NCBI GenBank assembly: GCA_026120185.1
Contig: JANUWF010001942.1
Location: 3,348,001 to 3,412,000, forward strand
DNA length: 64,000 nt
Source: Voacanga thouarsii
Taxonomy: Eukaryota > Streptophyta > Magnoliopsida > Gentianales > Apocynaceae
Reading direction: 5' to 3'
A program made the position numbers and the translations under genes. Positions 47,641 through 60,374 of the stretch are shown piece by piece (position 1 is the stretch's first letter; each line of letters opens with the position of its first letter). The notes under the pieces are model-generated. The model saw nothing but the letters and a program-made list of their open reading frames with translations. It did no database searches and was not told the origin of the DNA.

Positions 47641-50600
47641 CTGTCAGTGAAGTCAACCATTAGCTTGGCAAACATTTCAGTTCTCCCCAATCATACTCCC
47701 TATGATGTACAGAACAAAGAAAAAAGAGCTTCTAGAAAAGCATCTAATCATAAAACTGTAGCCTGAACTGAACAACCTCAATAAATGCTAGCTATTCACA
47801 ATGAATCAGGAAAATAAAAACCAAAGGGAGGACAAAACATAAACACAAAAGCCATAAAATTCTGTAACAGTCAGAGAACCCAAACAGTATGAATTTCACC
47901 TTCCCATCCCGTCAACTGTTTTGTGGAGTGCATTAAAATTCCATCGCACTAGATGTAAAATATGATTACCTGGTAAAGCATAATGTAATAAGACAATTCA
48001 TTCATTATCAGAGAAAGCTATCAACTATCTTCCCACTTAAACAATTTAAAATCTCGTTCGAATGCTATCTAAACAGAGTTTATGTAGAACAAGCTATAAG
48101 ATCTATTAGCACTGACGAAAACTCAATCTATTTCGCATGGCACCCAAAGTCCTATCAACTACAACTTAAGTTCTTCAAATTTTTCTAATTGAAGCAACAC
48201 AGAAGAAATAAAAGACACTCTACCTGAAACCATACAATTTCATCTCCTATGTTCTTACCTAAAGCAAACGGGTATCCAGTTGCACATCACAATGTACAAT
48301 GCTTATCTTCTCCTTGAGGTAACAATTTTAAAATGGCAATCATTATTCCTTTCTTTAAAATGGATAAAGACAGCCAAAAGGGACATGACTGTTCCCCAAA
48401 CACAATAAATAGAACCACCAGGGAACCTCGCAAAGGTCCCACGTTTACTGAAGCAGGCATGTATAAGGCAAAAGCTCTGAATAACATGTGGATGATTTGA
48501 ATGCCACTTAAACTGAGATTTATTATAGACTACTGAAATCCACATAAGGATACTCAACCTCAATGTTTGCATTTCTAGCCAGCCAAGAGCTATTTCACTA
48601 AATAAATCAAAGTTGAACAGTGGGACTTTAAGCTTGCAACGTGCACAGAGTTATATTTTATTTTTAAAAAAAATGTGCTTCATGGCATAGCACATCATGA
48701 GGCACAAATTATAGCTAGTAGCATCAATATCTTTGCAATGAAGGTAAGCCCATGTTATATCACATTGGTAAACAGAAAATTATGACCAGTATTTTTCATC
48801 TGAATAATCCAGTTTCAAAGTGGATAATTCCAAAACTTAACAATAACTTGCCAGATTTAAATTAAGAGAATTATAGTGTGTTACTCTCAGCAGTAATGAT
48901 CGAAGACTAACTATAGTTGAAAAGCAAAAAAAAGGATGGAAAATACTACTTAGACAGAAGCACATACAAGGCAAAAAGGAAAAACTTAACAAAGTTACCA
49001 TCTGTAGAATAAGTTGACTAAAATCCCTGCGCATTCTCTTTTGTATTTAAATCTTTAGTCACAAAATCATGGTATCCCAAAAGTTAATTAGAGAGAGCAT
49101 ATTTGGAAAGAAATCCTTCTCTCTACTTTCATACCATCACCACACTATATTTATCACTTGCACTAATTGGAATAGTAAACTGCCATCTATTAGTTTTTCA
49201 TAATTGCAAGTCAATAAATTTGTCTCATGCAAATAATCAAACACCACCAAGGAACTAATTTGTATGTATTTGTTGATAATCATCTTAGCCGCCGACTGAA
49301 GCTTTCTTGTTACCAGAAAATTCTAAATGTTGTCACCGGTCAGCTTCAAAATGTCAAGTAAAATAAATATGGTAGAGATATGGTACAAAAGAAAGCACGC
49401 TTATGAATGCTAAAGAACAATTTCCCTTCACCTTTATTTTTGTTTCATTCTATTCTTTCTTTTCCACATCTATTTTGTAGATAGGAAGATCTGCTAAATC
49501 ATGAAAACAACAAACTAGCATAAGAATTTCTTAGCTATTTTATTTCCATACCATCTTTGAAGTTCCCCCAATGTTTCTTTTATTTTATTTAGGATAAAAT
49601 CCCCCCTAATGCAGTCTCAATAAAAGTAAAATCATCACGTGAATTAGAGGAAAATTCTATCCTAGACCATGATTATTAGAATGTCTCATGGATCAATACA
49701 GCGGGCTCACCTTTTCTATAGCCCGGGGGGTTGGGGAGGGGGGGAGGGCAGGTGTTCTTATAAGCCATTTCTAGGACAGAATTTTTGTGAATTAGATGCC
49801 ATTTAAGTTGACTCCACTAATTGAATTAGCAAACAAATTTGGATACTACATCTGCTGTAATTTTTTATTTCCAAATAAAGTTGCCCTTTTATATTGTATC
49901 TAGATTGAAATCCATGATTAATGTACAGTACATGCATTATACTTTCAAAAGAAGTTAATTTCCCAGAAGCATACATTGGGACCATAATATAAAGAAGTAC
50001 AGCAAAATAAGTAAAACTTCTAGATGGATTCCCATCTAATTTTTTTTGAATAACTTGTTTGATGAACTCTGTTTTTTGAGTGAGTAATGGACTTCAAATC
50101 ATTTACTTTGCAAAGCAACATATTACTGCAAAACCAAAAACCATTGATGTGTGCAGAAACAGAGCGTACATATTGAAGGTATTTTGCCCAGGAAACAGAA
50201 TACAGCAATTTTGAATTCTGTAATCATGGTATGTTTCTTACCAACAATAACCTAATTCCAAGTAGACACGACACTAAGAAATTTATTCAAGAATGCTATT
50301 TCTCATCAAACATGACCAATTGGTAACTTGTAATCAACTTAATAGATCTTGCAATTAAAAATTTTTAAGATTCCTCTAGATCTTATATTCAGCTTAAAGC
50401 TATTGGGCCCCAAAAACACAAACCTGCTCCGCACTGCATAATAGCTTTCCAACAATCCTTATAGAAGCTTAGCTAATTTGATGACTCATAATATATGAAG
50501 ATATGAGCACATTAAAGCTAGGAACACAGCCACTAGATATTTGCTGTTTCAGTTATCTATAAAAGAAACAATCACTGGGCAAATCTTCCTCCAGGAAGAA

Positions 50601-51294
50601 TGACAGGTGAATTGGAGTGAAATTTTTAACTGTTACCATAGGAATTAGCCAAAGACTGCCATCCACAATAGGCAATCTACTACAACACACACACACATAC
50701 AAAAAAAAAAAGGAACATAGTGAAGACGAACAATGTGCAAATCCTGTAATGCCACAATGTGAAATATGCATATATCATTTTAAGCAAGAAAACAATAGAA
50801 GGTATAAGCATTTTACCATTTCTACTGAGCAAACCTAACTGAAGCTACAATCAAGATGAAAAAGGCCGAGATTTAAGCACCTGAATTAAGAAATAGTAAA
50901 AGTAAGCATAGCCCATTATTAAATGAAAGCAAATAAACAGAAGCTGGAAGAAATTGAAAAAAAAACCCTGCAATTTGCCCCACCAGATCAACTCATTTCT
51001 ATGATTAAAAATGAACACAAACACATCCTATTCAGATTGAGATCTGAAATTATGCTTCAATCTCAAACACGCACGTACAAATAACTCAATTTTAGTTAAA
51101 TAATGCAAAACCCGTATGCAATTTTCATCGCACACAAGCATATTGCACTAAATTTGATTTTTCATGCAACATAAAATTTACAAATCTTGGTCTTTGTGTA
51201 ATAATGACAATGTGCGGAAAACCCCAAAAGAAAAAAAATAAACAAGGGAAAAAAAAAAAGAACCCAAAAAAGAGAGAATGAGAAGGAAATTACC
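47641..51294 (-). other. Large upstream intron(s) of the AT1G76660-like gene
   Basis: About 3.65 kb of AT-rich DNA between the first solid coding exon and a likely leader exon. It must contain the short first coding exon, which has to end in phase 0. ATG-bearing candidates with acceptable donors are around 47968 (ATGCTTTACCAG|GTAATC) and 50817 (ATG|GTAAAA). Neither resembles the family's N-terminus convincingly. A (CA)n run lies near 50684-50697 and a G-rich run near 49723-49750. Confidence 0.5.
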
Positions 51295-51600
51295 TAGTGA
51301 TTAACTTTGGAGTGAGCTAACATAATAACCTCAGTGATGCAAGAAATGGCCTGAAGAAGGCTTTCCAAAGCAACTGTGTGTATGTGTGAGTAAGGATGCT
51401 AAAAAGGGAGACTTAAAAAGGAAAGCAGCAGGAAAAGAGCAGAATTTTGTCTAAAATGCAAAAGGAAAAAGAGAAAGGGACTTAGATCCAACGGTGGTCG
51501 GAGGAGATCTGCTGGATCGGGGTGTGTGTGTCTGATGTAGTGAGGCCTTGGTAGTGACAGTGATAGTGAAGTCAGTGAAATTAGGGCTGGAAAATCCAAA
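51295..51600 (-). other. Putative 5' leader exon and start region
   Basis: On the minus strand, pyrimidine-rich sequence with CTCCTCC and ACACACAC motifs leads to a donor CACTAG|GTAATTT at 51294. All frames into the donor have stops, which suits a 5' UTR exon. No clear TATA box was seen, so the outer limit is a guess. Confidence 0.4.
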
Positions 51601-51639
51601 GAAATGGAATGTTGGACTTTGATTTGGGTAATTTTCAAT

Positions 51640-52102
51640 GTAACCCTTCAGGTTTTGGACTAATTGAACTTTGGCCTCTCTTTATTTTTATTTTTGTTAT
51701 CATTTTGTTTTAAAGGTTACTTTACTTTATTATCCATAGCAAGGTAATAATTTAAATAATAAGTACCTTTTACTCTGCAGTAATAAATTTTAAGTTTAAT
51801 CCAAATTATCTCTTAACTAATGCATTGAAAAAAATTTAAAATGTAAGAGGCCATGCATATATTCTCCCTTCTTTTTAATTTTTTTGTGTAATTATTTGTC
51901 ACTTATATTTAAATTTCATGTATTAAAATTAATACCTTATATTCAATGCCAAGGTCTATGACTTTATTGTACTAAGATCTAAGTCTACTACATTAAGATG
52001 TAATCTTTCCATCTCAATTTTCAATTTTTATTTTTTTATTTTAAGTTGTCATATAATGAATATTCACTTTTATATATTATTATCCGTAAGTTACTTTAAT
52101 AC

Positions 52103-52135
<33 letters not shown>

Positions 52136-52532
52136 TTTTCAAAAAGAATTCACTTTTTATGAGTCAAATTTTCTAAAATATCCTTAATAGTTATAAGAAT
52201 ATCATAAATATTTATTGAAATATATGAAATATTTCAATAAGAGATATTATTTAGATCATTATTTATATTTTGAAATGGAGGAAATAATAAAAATATTTTT
52301 TCATTTGAATCCCGTTACTAACATATACAGTCCTGCCACTAGGTGAAGTGATGATTTGACTACATACTCAAATTATATTCTAAATATTGTTTTTTAAGCT
52401 TGTGGGTCTTTTTTTGAAAAAAAATTAACGTACAGCAATTTGGCATTTTTTTTCTATTCAAAATTGTTTCCTCGGCTCAATAAGCTTCATATGTTAAAAA
52501 AAAACTTTAAAAAAACATTCAATCATAGTCAA
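51640..52532. other. AT-rich intergenic DNA
   Basis: No gene seen. It holds a (TA)n run at 52103-52129. Confidence 0.6.
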
Positions 52533-52896
52533 TGGCTAAATCATCATTTAGTACCATTTACTATAACAAAATCCACTCTTTAGTATCTTAAAATTTCAAA
52601 TTTTACTTTTTCACTCCCCTCTACTTTGAATAAAATATACAATAATTAATTTATTCTATAATAATTTTCACTGGCTTCTCCCAGGATTTCTCATATAATA
52701 AAGGCATCTCCTTTGTTTGACATTACAAGCACAAATTGGTATGATTTTTTTGGTTCTTTCTTTAGAATTATGATTGCAATTTTTTAATTTTAATTTCTAA
52801 AAAATAAATTATCCTTTACTTTTTTCCTACCATATAAATTTTTTTTTATTTTTAATAAGTACATATCTATAAATATACTTTAAAATAAAAATTACA

Positions 52897-52934
<38 letters not shown>

Positions 52935-53432
52935 GCCTTCAAACAAAAATATATAAATAAAAAAATATGTTCTGCAAAAATCTCGAATAATGCAAAATTA
53001 CTGATGTGTTACTACTACGGTATTGGTCGTGATTGAGTAGACAAAAATATTTTTATCAACAAATATTTGCTCCTCTTATTATAATATAGACGAATTTATG
53101 AATGATTTACTTTTTATATGCTTTTAGGTTTTATGTAGAAAATATTTTTATGAATAAATATCTTTTTCTCTAATGGATAGAAAAAGAAAATTAATAACAT
53201 ATTTATTAAAAATAATATTTGGAGAAGTTAGTATAAATTTTTAAACAAAAAAGAGGTCTCTGTTAATTATACGTAAAATCCTTTAAGAAAGTAAGTGCAA
53301 ATTACAATAAAATGAATCAACAAATTTACTCTTTAATTAAAAGTAAATGGCAGTAAAATATGGGTTTTAAAATATTAACGTATTAAAAAGTAAGTATGTT
53401 ATAATAAAAGATACAAAAAGATAATTTACCCT
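52533..53432. mobile_element. Putative non-autonomous MULE-like element
   Basis: The left end (GGCTAAATCATC...TATAACA) and the reverse complement of the right end (GGGTAAATTATC...TATAACA) match at roughly 70% over some 50 bp. They are flanked by TAGTCAAT and TAGTTAAT, a near-perfect 8-9 bp duplication. The 900-bp interior is AT-rich, contains a (TA)n run at 52901-52931 and encodes nothing. Long diverged TIRs and a 9-bp duplication suggest Mutator-like; the call is tentative. Confidence 0.45.
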
Positions 53433-53980
53433 AGTTAATAAGGATTAATAGTAATGGTAAATAGGCCAGCACGCATAAGTTTATGCTGAGCTGGTGGCTT
53501 TGGAACCAAAACAAATTGGCCATTAGGACTAAGAGGACTAGGTCCTAGTAGGTCCGTTTGTGCGGCCCTTCTCGATTACCCTTTTTTTCTCCTAGTATTT
53601 TTAATTTTTTCAATTAATTTTTATAATTTAAATAATAACATTATTTATAATTATAAAAAAGCCACCTTGAACTGATGGAAGGTTTAACTTGCACCCTTAC
53701 TAGTTTTATTAATTAACAAAAGAAAAATTACATAAAGGGATGACTTGATGCCCAAATCTTTTAAAAAGTAGTACAATGATTACAATTTAAACAATGTAAC
53801 ATCCTGAAATATTAATAAAATTAAACAATTACATAAGATAATTAAAGATTAATACCTTAATATATTCATAATACTAACTATTCAAATCACCCCATTCGTC
53901 ATTTAAGTTTTCATCAATAATCTACAAATTGACTATCTTATCCTCAATTTTGAACCAACTTGCTTTGTATATTAATATCT
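53433..53980. other. Intergenic DNA
   Basis: AT-rich with a short GC-richer patch near 53465-53580. No gene is recognised. Confidence 0.5.
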
Positions 53981-54343
53981 TCAAATTATGAGAGTTAATT
54001 TAGCTCGTCTTTTATTAGTTGTTCGACTGATTTGACTAAAGACATTTTCTGATGGCACCATGGAGACAAGAGGTGTCAAAAGATTATATGCGATTTTTGA
54101 TAAAATTGGATAGTCATTTATATTCTTCTTCCACGAACTACAAATGTCAAAAGATTGACTTTCATCTTCTACCAGAGGTTGCTTATTGTAAATTGTCATC
54201 TCATATAGTTTACAATTGATCTTTTTTGACGTTTTATAATGCCCAGTGATTAAAAGAAGAAGAAGAAGAAGATGATGATGATGAAATCGAAGAGGTTGAT
54301 ATTCATGGTAGTTAATTGCTAGATGATGAACCTTATCCACCTA
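53981..54343 (-). pseudogene. hAT transposase C-terminal dimerisation domain remnant
   Basis: The minus-strand frame contains FDICSSWKKNINDYPILSKI followed by a segment with PLVSMVPSENVFS and RRAKLT. This is the conserved hAT C-terminal pattern (W...YP.LS..A...L..P.S....E..FS....R..L). The catalytic RNase H-like part and the zinc finger are missing. It directly abuts the target duplication of the Pack-MULE at 54353, so the MULE may have landed in or beside an old hAT copy. A Ser/His-rich simple stretch (GAA/GAT repeats near 54257-54285) lies upstream in the frame. Confidence 0.7.
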
Positions 54344-54352
54344 TAGTATTAA

Positions 54353-55677
54353 GCACAAACTATTCTAATGACCTTCTAACTATTACGAAATTCAACTTTT
54401 ACCCCTTAACTAAAAAAACGTAAAATGATTTCTCAAACTTTCTAATAATCCAAACCTTACCTTTCCGTCAGTTGAACGACAGTCAACCCATCAATCCGTT
54501 AAAAAATGAAGGGATAAAATCATTTTTTACTATTCATCTTCTTCTTCCTAGATCTTATATTTATTTTATTCATTTTTTTACCTTTATTCATTTTCTTTCT
54601 TTTCTTCTTCTTCCTCGAAATTTCTTCTTCTGATCATAGCAAATGCGAGGATTTCATATTACATAGATCAACCAAGCTTAAGCAAAAAGCTTACTTAGTT
54701 TCTCGTAGAAACTATAGCATGGGCTATAAAACACCCACGTCCCAAGCTGGCCCTAAATTTGCCTAAGCTAGGTGGCTCAACCCTTTCAAGAATGCCTAAG
54801 GAATGCACAGTCGAAACCTTGATATCTGCAATGCCACTCATGACCAAAGCTTGGTGAAGCATTCTCATGGTGAAAAAGAAGGTTATCGATTAGGTTCTGA
54901 GGTCCCTAGTGAAGAATCTCATTGCCCATGAGAATGTAATGGATCTTAGTTGTAGGGTAGAATGGTATAATGTTGTCACTAACCCAATTTTGAGCATACT
55001 GGAGGTTAGTGAGGTTGGGAATTTCGCCATTAGGAACAGTGATGGTAAGAACAATCCCGGTGTTGGCAAATACTCGAATGATATCTGGGTTGACATCAAA
55101 GATTTTAACACGATCTATGAAAGTTTCATCTTTGAGAAATTGAGCAACTTGAGCTGGCAGTGGAAGGTTGTTTTCGAGGGTGCCATAATTAACCCTTATA
55201 CAGTTGACAGTGGAGAAATGGAGACAATTTTCTAGACCTCTCCATTGTTGATAGAGAAATCGAGACCAGAATTAATAAAAGAAGTAGGGATTGAAGTTAA
55301 TGAAGCATAGAATGGGTTTTAAATCAGGAAATTATCGAAAGATGCCTGAGGTTGACCTTTAAAAATGGAAGGGAAGGTTGGTTTTGACTGGAAGTCTCTA
55401 GTGTATGGCTTGAATAGAAAAAGCAAAAAGTAGAACAATTGTTGTTCATCATCATTCACCATACGTGATTTATGAGCTGGGAAGAAGAAGATGAACAGTA
55501 AAAAAGATAATTTTACCTTTCATTTTTTAACGAATTGAATGGTTGACCATCGGTCAACTGATAGAAGAGCAAAATCTAGACGATTAGAAAGTTTGAGGAA
55601 TTGTTTTACGCTTTTTTTAGTTGGAGGGCAAAAGCTGGATTTTACAATAGTTGAAAGTTCACCAGAATAGTTTTCCC
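54353..55677. mobile_element. Pack-MULE (Mutator-like element carrying a gene fragment)
   Basis: A 1,325-bp element flanked by a perfect 9-bp duplication TAGTATTAA (54344-54352 and 55678-55686), the size Mutator-like elements make. Its ends are long terminal inverted repeats of about 190 bp: 54357-54550 and the reverse complement of 55485-55673 share ACTATTCT, then CTAAAAAAA.CGTAAAA, CTCAAACTTTCTAAT and GTTAAAAAATGAA. The middle is not transposase but a piece of a beta-1,3-glucanase gene, which defines a Pack-MULE. Confidence 0.88.
54640..55245 (-). pseudogene. Captured GH17 beta-1,3-glucanase fragment inside the Pack-MULE
   Basis: From ATG 55245 a short signal-peptide-like start goes out of frame, then the enzyme frame reads RVNYGTLENNLPLP, VAQFLKDETFIDRVKIFD, GIVLTITVPNGEIPNLTN and YILMGNEILH. 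These are the N-terminal half motifs of plant glycosyl hydrolase family 17, including the NEI/V acid-base Glu. A stop follows directly after ILH, and later codons (ENASPSF, SLGILERVEPPS) are only partly preserved. The second catalytic Glu region is absent. It cannot make active glucanase but could yield antisense or small RNAs against real GH17 genes. Confidence 0.85.
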
Positions 55678-55727
55678 TAGTATTAATTTGATTAGAACTA
55701 GAAGAAGAAAACTCAAATTGTAAAACC

Positions 55728-57792
55728 TGTTGGGAATATGCCCTCTTAGACTAGTTTTTCTTGTGTAAATATCGAAAATTTTAATAAAAGAATTTATTTG
55801 TCAGAAATCGTTTGTGAATTTATTTCTTTATTTGTGCACATTTTCGTTTGGAACAGACCCATTGTGTTTAAATAAATGATCCATATGAATGGAAGTCTAT
55901 CACAGTAAGGTATGGATCATGGGTTATTTAAACACATAAATATTTGTTCTTAACCGATTGATGAGAATGAGAATCTCATCATGTTTAAGTTATTATGTTA
56001 TGAATTCTAAATGGGGAATGGCTTACCTTTAGCCAGTGAGTAGTCCACTCACTTTATGACAAAGCATATTTCGAATACGTAGAACATGACCTGTAGTAGT
56101 GGTTTCTAAAAGTACTATATGGTTGAAACCTAGACTACTACCGCTACAGCGTGGACTAGTACTCTATGACTTGAGTATGAGTTGGTGGTTTGGTGAAGCT
56201 GGAAGCATATACTTTGATATGCTATAGTTGAGGTTCTATTATAGGGCCAATATACTTGCATGTTGGGTATGTGTGACTAGTTAGTTAAGACAGACTTTAC
56301 AAGATAGTTTCTACACCATATCGCCCCTTGTGGTTGTCTGAATGATCTAAATATCCAGGCCTGGAAAACATGACTTGGATATTTGCTTTAGGGTAGCTCC
56401 CTTGGAAAGCGGAAACACTCCAGGAAGTCGTGGATCATTAGACTAGAAGCCTAAGAATGGTAGATGTCATTTAGAAGGGTGTTAGTACACTTCTTCCTCT
56501 CTAAATGTATGGCGATGTGTAGAGGGGTATTTTAGTCATTTCACCTGTAGGTCGAAGACTTTGCTAATGCAGCATTGTCCTTGGGGTCAATATTTCCTTA
56601 TGGTGATATTAGGAAATATTTAAAATGCAAAATACATCTATTTATATAGTAGGGGTATTTTGGTCATTTTAATAGCCAAGGCGATGTGTCTTTTTGGTCC
56701 TCGGAATAGCCCGTAAGTTCTAATTAATTTTTAGGTTGAGAAAGTGATCTCAGTTGAGAGAGTTTTATTTTATTCGGGAAGTCTAATTTATTATTAGACT
56801 GGAATAAAATAAATGGAGAGAAATTTATTATATGGTTTAATTGGTTAATTAATTATTCAGGACTTACGTCTGTTTTGAATAATTAGAAAATTAACCAGGA
56901 CTTAAACTGGAGGAAAAATAATTATTACTTAATTATTTATTAGGTTATTTATTTAATTAAATCTCAAGAAATAAATAATTAAAATTTAATTATTTTTTGG
57001 TTCATTTGGATTAATTAATTATTTATTGGGTTATTTATTTAATCCAAAAAAAATAATTAATGTTTATTATTTTGGACTTTTCGGGTCCAAGAAAAATAAT
57101 AAATATTATTTTGGCCCAATAGCCTGGACCATAGGATTTTTCCGGACACAATACAAAAGAATTTAGGGTGAAGTCAAAATTTATTTTGGAAATAATATTC
57201 AGGTATTAAATCCCGAGAATATTATTTTTGTCAAAATAATTATTTTTAGGTTTCATGACTTTTGTTTTTTGTGTGGAAAAATAAAAATAAAATTTTTGGA
57301 AAAATTTTTTCTCCCTCTCTCGTGCCTTTTCTTCTTTTGGCTTTTGGTTTTGAAACCAAATGAAGCCAACCGAGAAGGTGTCTCTTGGTTTTCTGGCTGG
57401 GTTTGGTTCATGAAGCCATTGGCTATATATATCAACCGAGAAGAAGTGAAGGCAACGATTGACATCAATTCTCTGAGAAGCTCTTCTTCTTCCCATTTTC
57501 TTTGCTCACCAAAAGGGATTAGGCAGTGGCCATATTCTGAGAGTTGAAAAGCCTAGCATTATTCATCACACCGGAGGTGGAGAAGAAAGGAAGACAGTGA
57601 ACTGGAAGCTTCACTGGACGGAGGAAAGGAAGCTGTGTTTTTCGTTTCAAGCCATTCTTCTTCGATCTTCAAGTTTTAAAGCTCCAAGAGGTATGCTATT
57701 TAACCTCCACCATGCTTGCATGCTCTGTGTTTAATGTTTTTATCTCCATTACCGTTCACTGCATGCATGCTCGGTTTTTGCCAACACCTTCA
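55728..57792 (+). mobile_element. Solo Copia-type LTR nested in copy E
   Basis: It starts TGTTGGGAATATGCCC. The end is read as CCTTCA at 57792 because this gives a perfect 5-bp duplication AAACC (55723-55727 and 57793-57797). CCAACA at 57786, the exact inverse of TGTTGG, is the other candidate end. It is about 2,065 bp. The frames 57206-57547 on both strands lie inside and resemble no protein. No gag-pol or second LTR is present. Confidence 0.75.
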
Positions 57793-58045
57793 AAACCTTA
57801 CCTAAGAACACCTTTAGAATAAAGGAAGAGCAGGCATTGCATTGCATATCATGAGCATAAGATAATTGATGCATTTAAATATGTTTCATTTATGTACTTG
57901 TGGCTTTGGTTGAGTAAATTGAGTTTTTTGGGGATTATAATTTGTTGTAGTATAGATTATTAATTTATGGTGATAGTGGATGAAGCGATGCGCAAGATGG
58001 GTGTTGAAGGTGAAGTGAGTTGATGAGAGTAAATTGAACATGGGA

Positions 58046-58117
58046 GTTGATATGGTTTAGTGGTTAGAATATAGAGTTTGGTTTCCTAACAGCTTTAGTT
58101 CAAATCTTTTTGTTAAA
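58046..58117 (+). other. tRNA-like A-box/B-box module in LTR copy E
   Basis: A-box TGGTTTAGTGG at 58053-58063 (10 of 11) followed by TTAGAA. B-box AGTTCAAATCT at 58097-58107 (9 of 11), with starts exactly 44 nt apart. The A-box is 264 bp from the LTR start once the nested Copia LTR and one duplication copy are removed. Confidence 0.6.
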
Positions 58118-60328
58118 TTATTTTTGTTTTCTACATTCTTTTATTCTTTGGCCAATTAGAACTCTCACAATCACCATTTTAAAATCTTTTTACACTCCTT
58201 GGATTTAGAAGTAATGTTTTTGGAGGTTTGAATTTAAATTTCCTATTATTACTCTTCATGTCCTAAGAAGTTTTGAATTAAATTTTGAATTTCCTACTTT
58301 CATACTTCATGTCTTAACTCTTTCCAATTTAAACTTCCTTTTAGTTTGAATCCTCTTACTTTTAAACTTATGTCTTAAACTCTTTAAGCTGGTTATTTGT
58401 TTTCAAAACTTCAACCATATCTAGTTCATGGTGGCCAAAAGCTAGGAGAGAAAGGGGGAGGAAGAAACTTTCATGAACTTGAATGACAAAGGCTGAATAA
58501 GTATTGCCATTTGATTTTGAATCACCTTAATTTACTACTAATAATCCTTGCTAACAATTCCCTAGTAACCAGCTGCTTCTTTTCTTGTGATACAGTTTTC
58601 TACTTGCAACCCCTTGTCCGAAACTTCCTATAACCAAGCTGGAAATATTCTAACTTGGTAACTACCACTTGAATTTGAAATCTCTAGAAGTATTCCAAAA
58701 TTAGCTCTTGGAAGATATCACTTGATCAAGCACATATTTTATCTAGGGAATCAGAATTTTTCTAGTCCCTTTCATTCTTTTTCTCGTCTCTTATTCTCTT
58801 GGCCAAAGGGATCACAAACTCATATCTCTTCTATTTATCAATTGGTCTCTACTAATTAGTGCAAAATTGGAACATATTTCTTTCTCTTGTCTCTTGCACG
58901 AGTTCAACAATATCTAAACCAAGACATGTATGCAAAACATATGCACATCTTGTTGCACTGTTTCCTCATAGAACAACCCTTCCTATTTTCGATTATCCTC
59001 TCAAGCACCCAAAAATTTGTTCAATTTTCTCCATCTTCACCATAGAAACCGAGAAGTACTGTCTCAATTCACTCCACTCTCCATAGAAATCGATCAAGAA
59101 CTTCACCACTCCCCATTTCATTCCTAAATTTCAGCTATATTCATGCTTCAGAACACGTTGAATTTGAAATGCAAAGACTAACTATTTCCTACAATTCTTC
59201 CACTCATTTAACCTTCAAACAACAAGAATTTCTAGGCCTGAAATTCTTTCATAACTTTTCTTCACTTATGCTTATGGTTTCCATGTCTTCTTCCACCATG
59301 AAATCTAAGTAAACCACTATTGAAGTACCTCCATTTCCTCCTAAACTTCAGTGCTACTTTCCCTCAACTCAAATTGCTTTGAATTTGAAATTCAACAACC
59401 TAGAAGCTCCCTAAGTAATCTATTTGATTCTTTCTTATCCTCCTACAATTGAAGCAAACTTCATGGAAATGAACCCTTTATCATTTCATCTACAAAACCA
59501 AAGTAGCAGCTTTTCTTTTTTTTGGTCATCATCAACAACATACACTCTATATTTCTTCTCCATGGTAGCCATAATTCCCTCAATTTCCTTTTGAAATTTG
59601 AAATTCAAGAAACCATAGAAAGCTCCTAAGTACTCTCCTAAGTCTACTTCAACTGAAACACTAAACATTCACCAAACCCTTCAACCACTCTTGGATTCCC
59701 TCATTTCCTAAACTTACAATCACAACCAGGACATCACTCTACTCTCTCATCTTCAACTATTCTCTCAAGAACTCCAAGTACATATACCCCATTGAGCACT
59801 ACTTCTCGGTCATCTTCAAACTCTCTTAACATCAAGATTTCTTGAATATAACTGAGACACACACAAGCTTCACCATTCTCTTGGCTACTTCCAAAAAACA
59901 AACAATCTTTCCTTCTCAAAGATTAAGATTCAAGATCATCATCATCTTTTTTTCGGTCTTCAATACAAGTAGGTATTAAAAGTTGTATTTCTTGTTATTT
60001 TCTCTTATTCTTTACTCTTGCTTTTAAGATTGAGACTAAGGGTCTCCTATTCTCAACTTTTCTTTCTTTCTTTCTTTTGTGCCCGAATTAATTTCAATCA
60101 AAAGAGATTGAAGCTTTGCTCTCTTGACATTCACCACTCAAGAATATTCAAGGCAATACCCATCATCTCTATTATCAAGGCAACTTGATCCTCAAAACAA
60201 GCAATCCATGTTTCAACTGTTACTTTGGATTAACTCAATTTATAGGAGTTACATCTAGTTGATGAGATGGGATGAATCATGATAGGATTATCAATTTGAT
60301 TATTGTATCCATATTGTTGGAGAAAGGA

Positions 60329-60331
<3 letters not shown>

Positions 60332-60372
<41 letters not shown>
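60332..60372 (+). repeat. (CA)n microsatellite in LTR copy E
   Basis: About 20 uninterrupted CA units. Confidence 0.95.

Positions 60373-60374
<2 letters not shown>

Noticed and set aside
53465..53580. A SINE or gene exon in the GC-richer patch
   Set aside because: No A/B boxes, tail or coding sense could be found.
57206..57547. Overlapping frames on both strands as small genes
   Set aside because: They lie inside the Copia solo LTR and resemble no protein.
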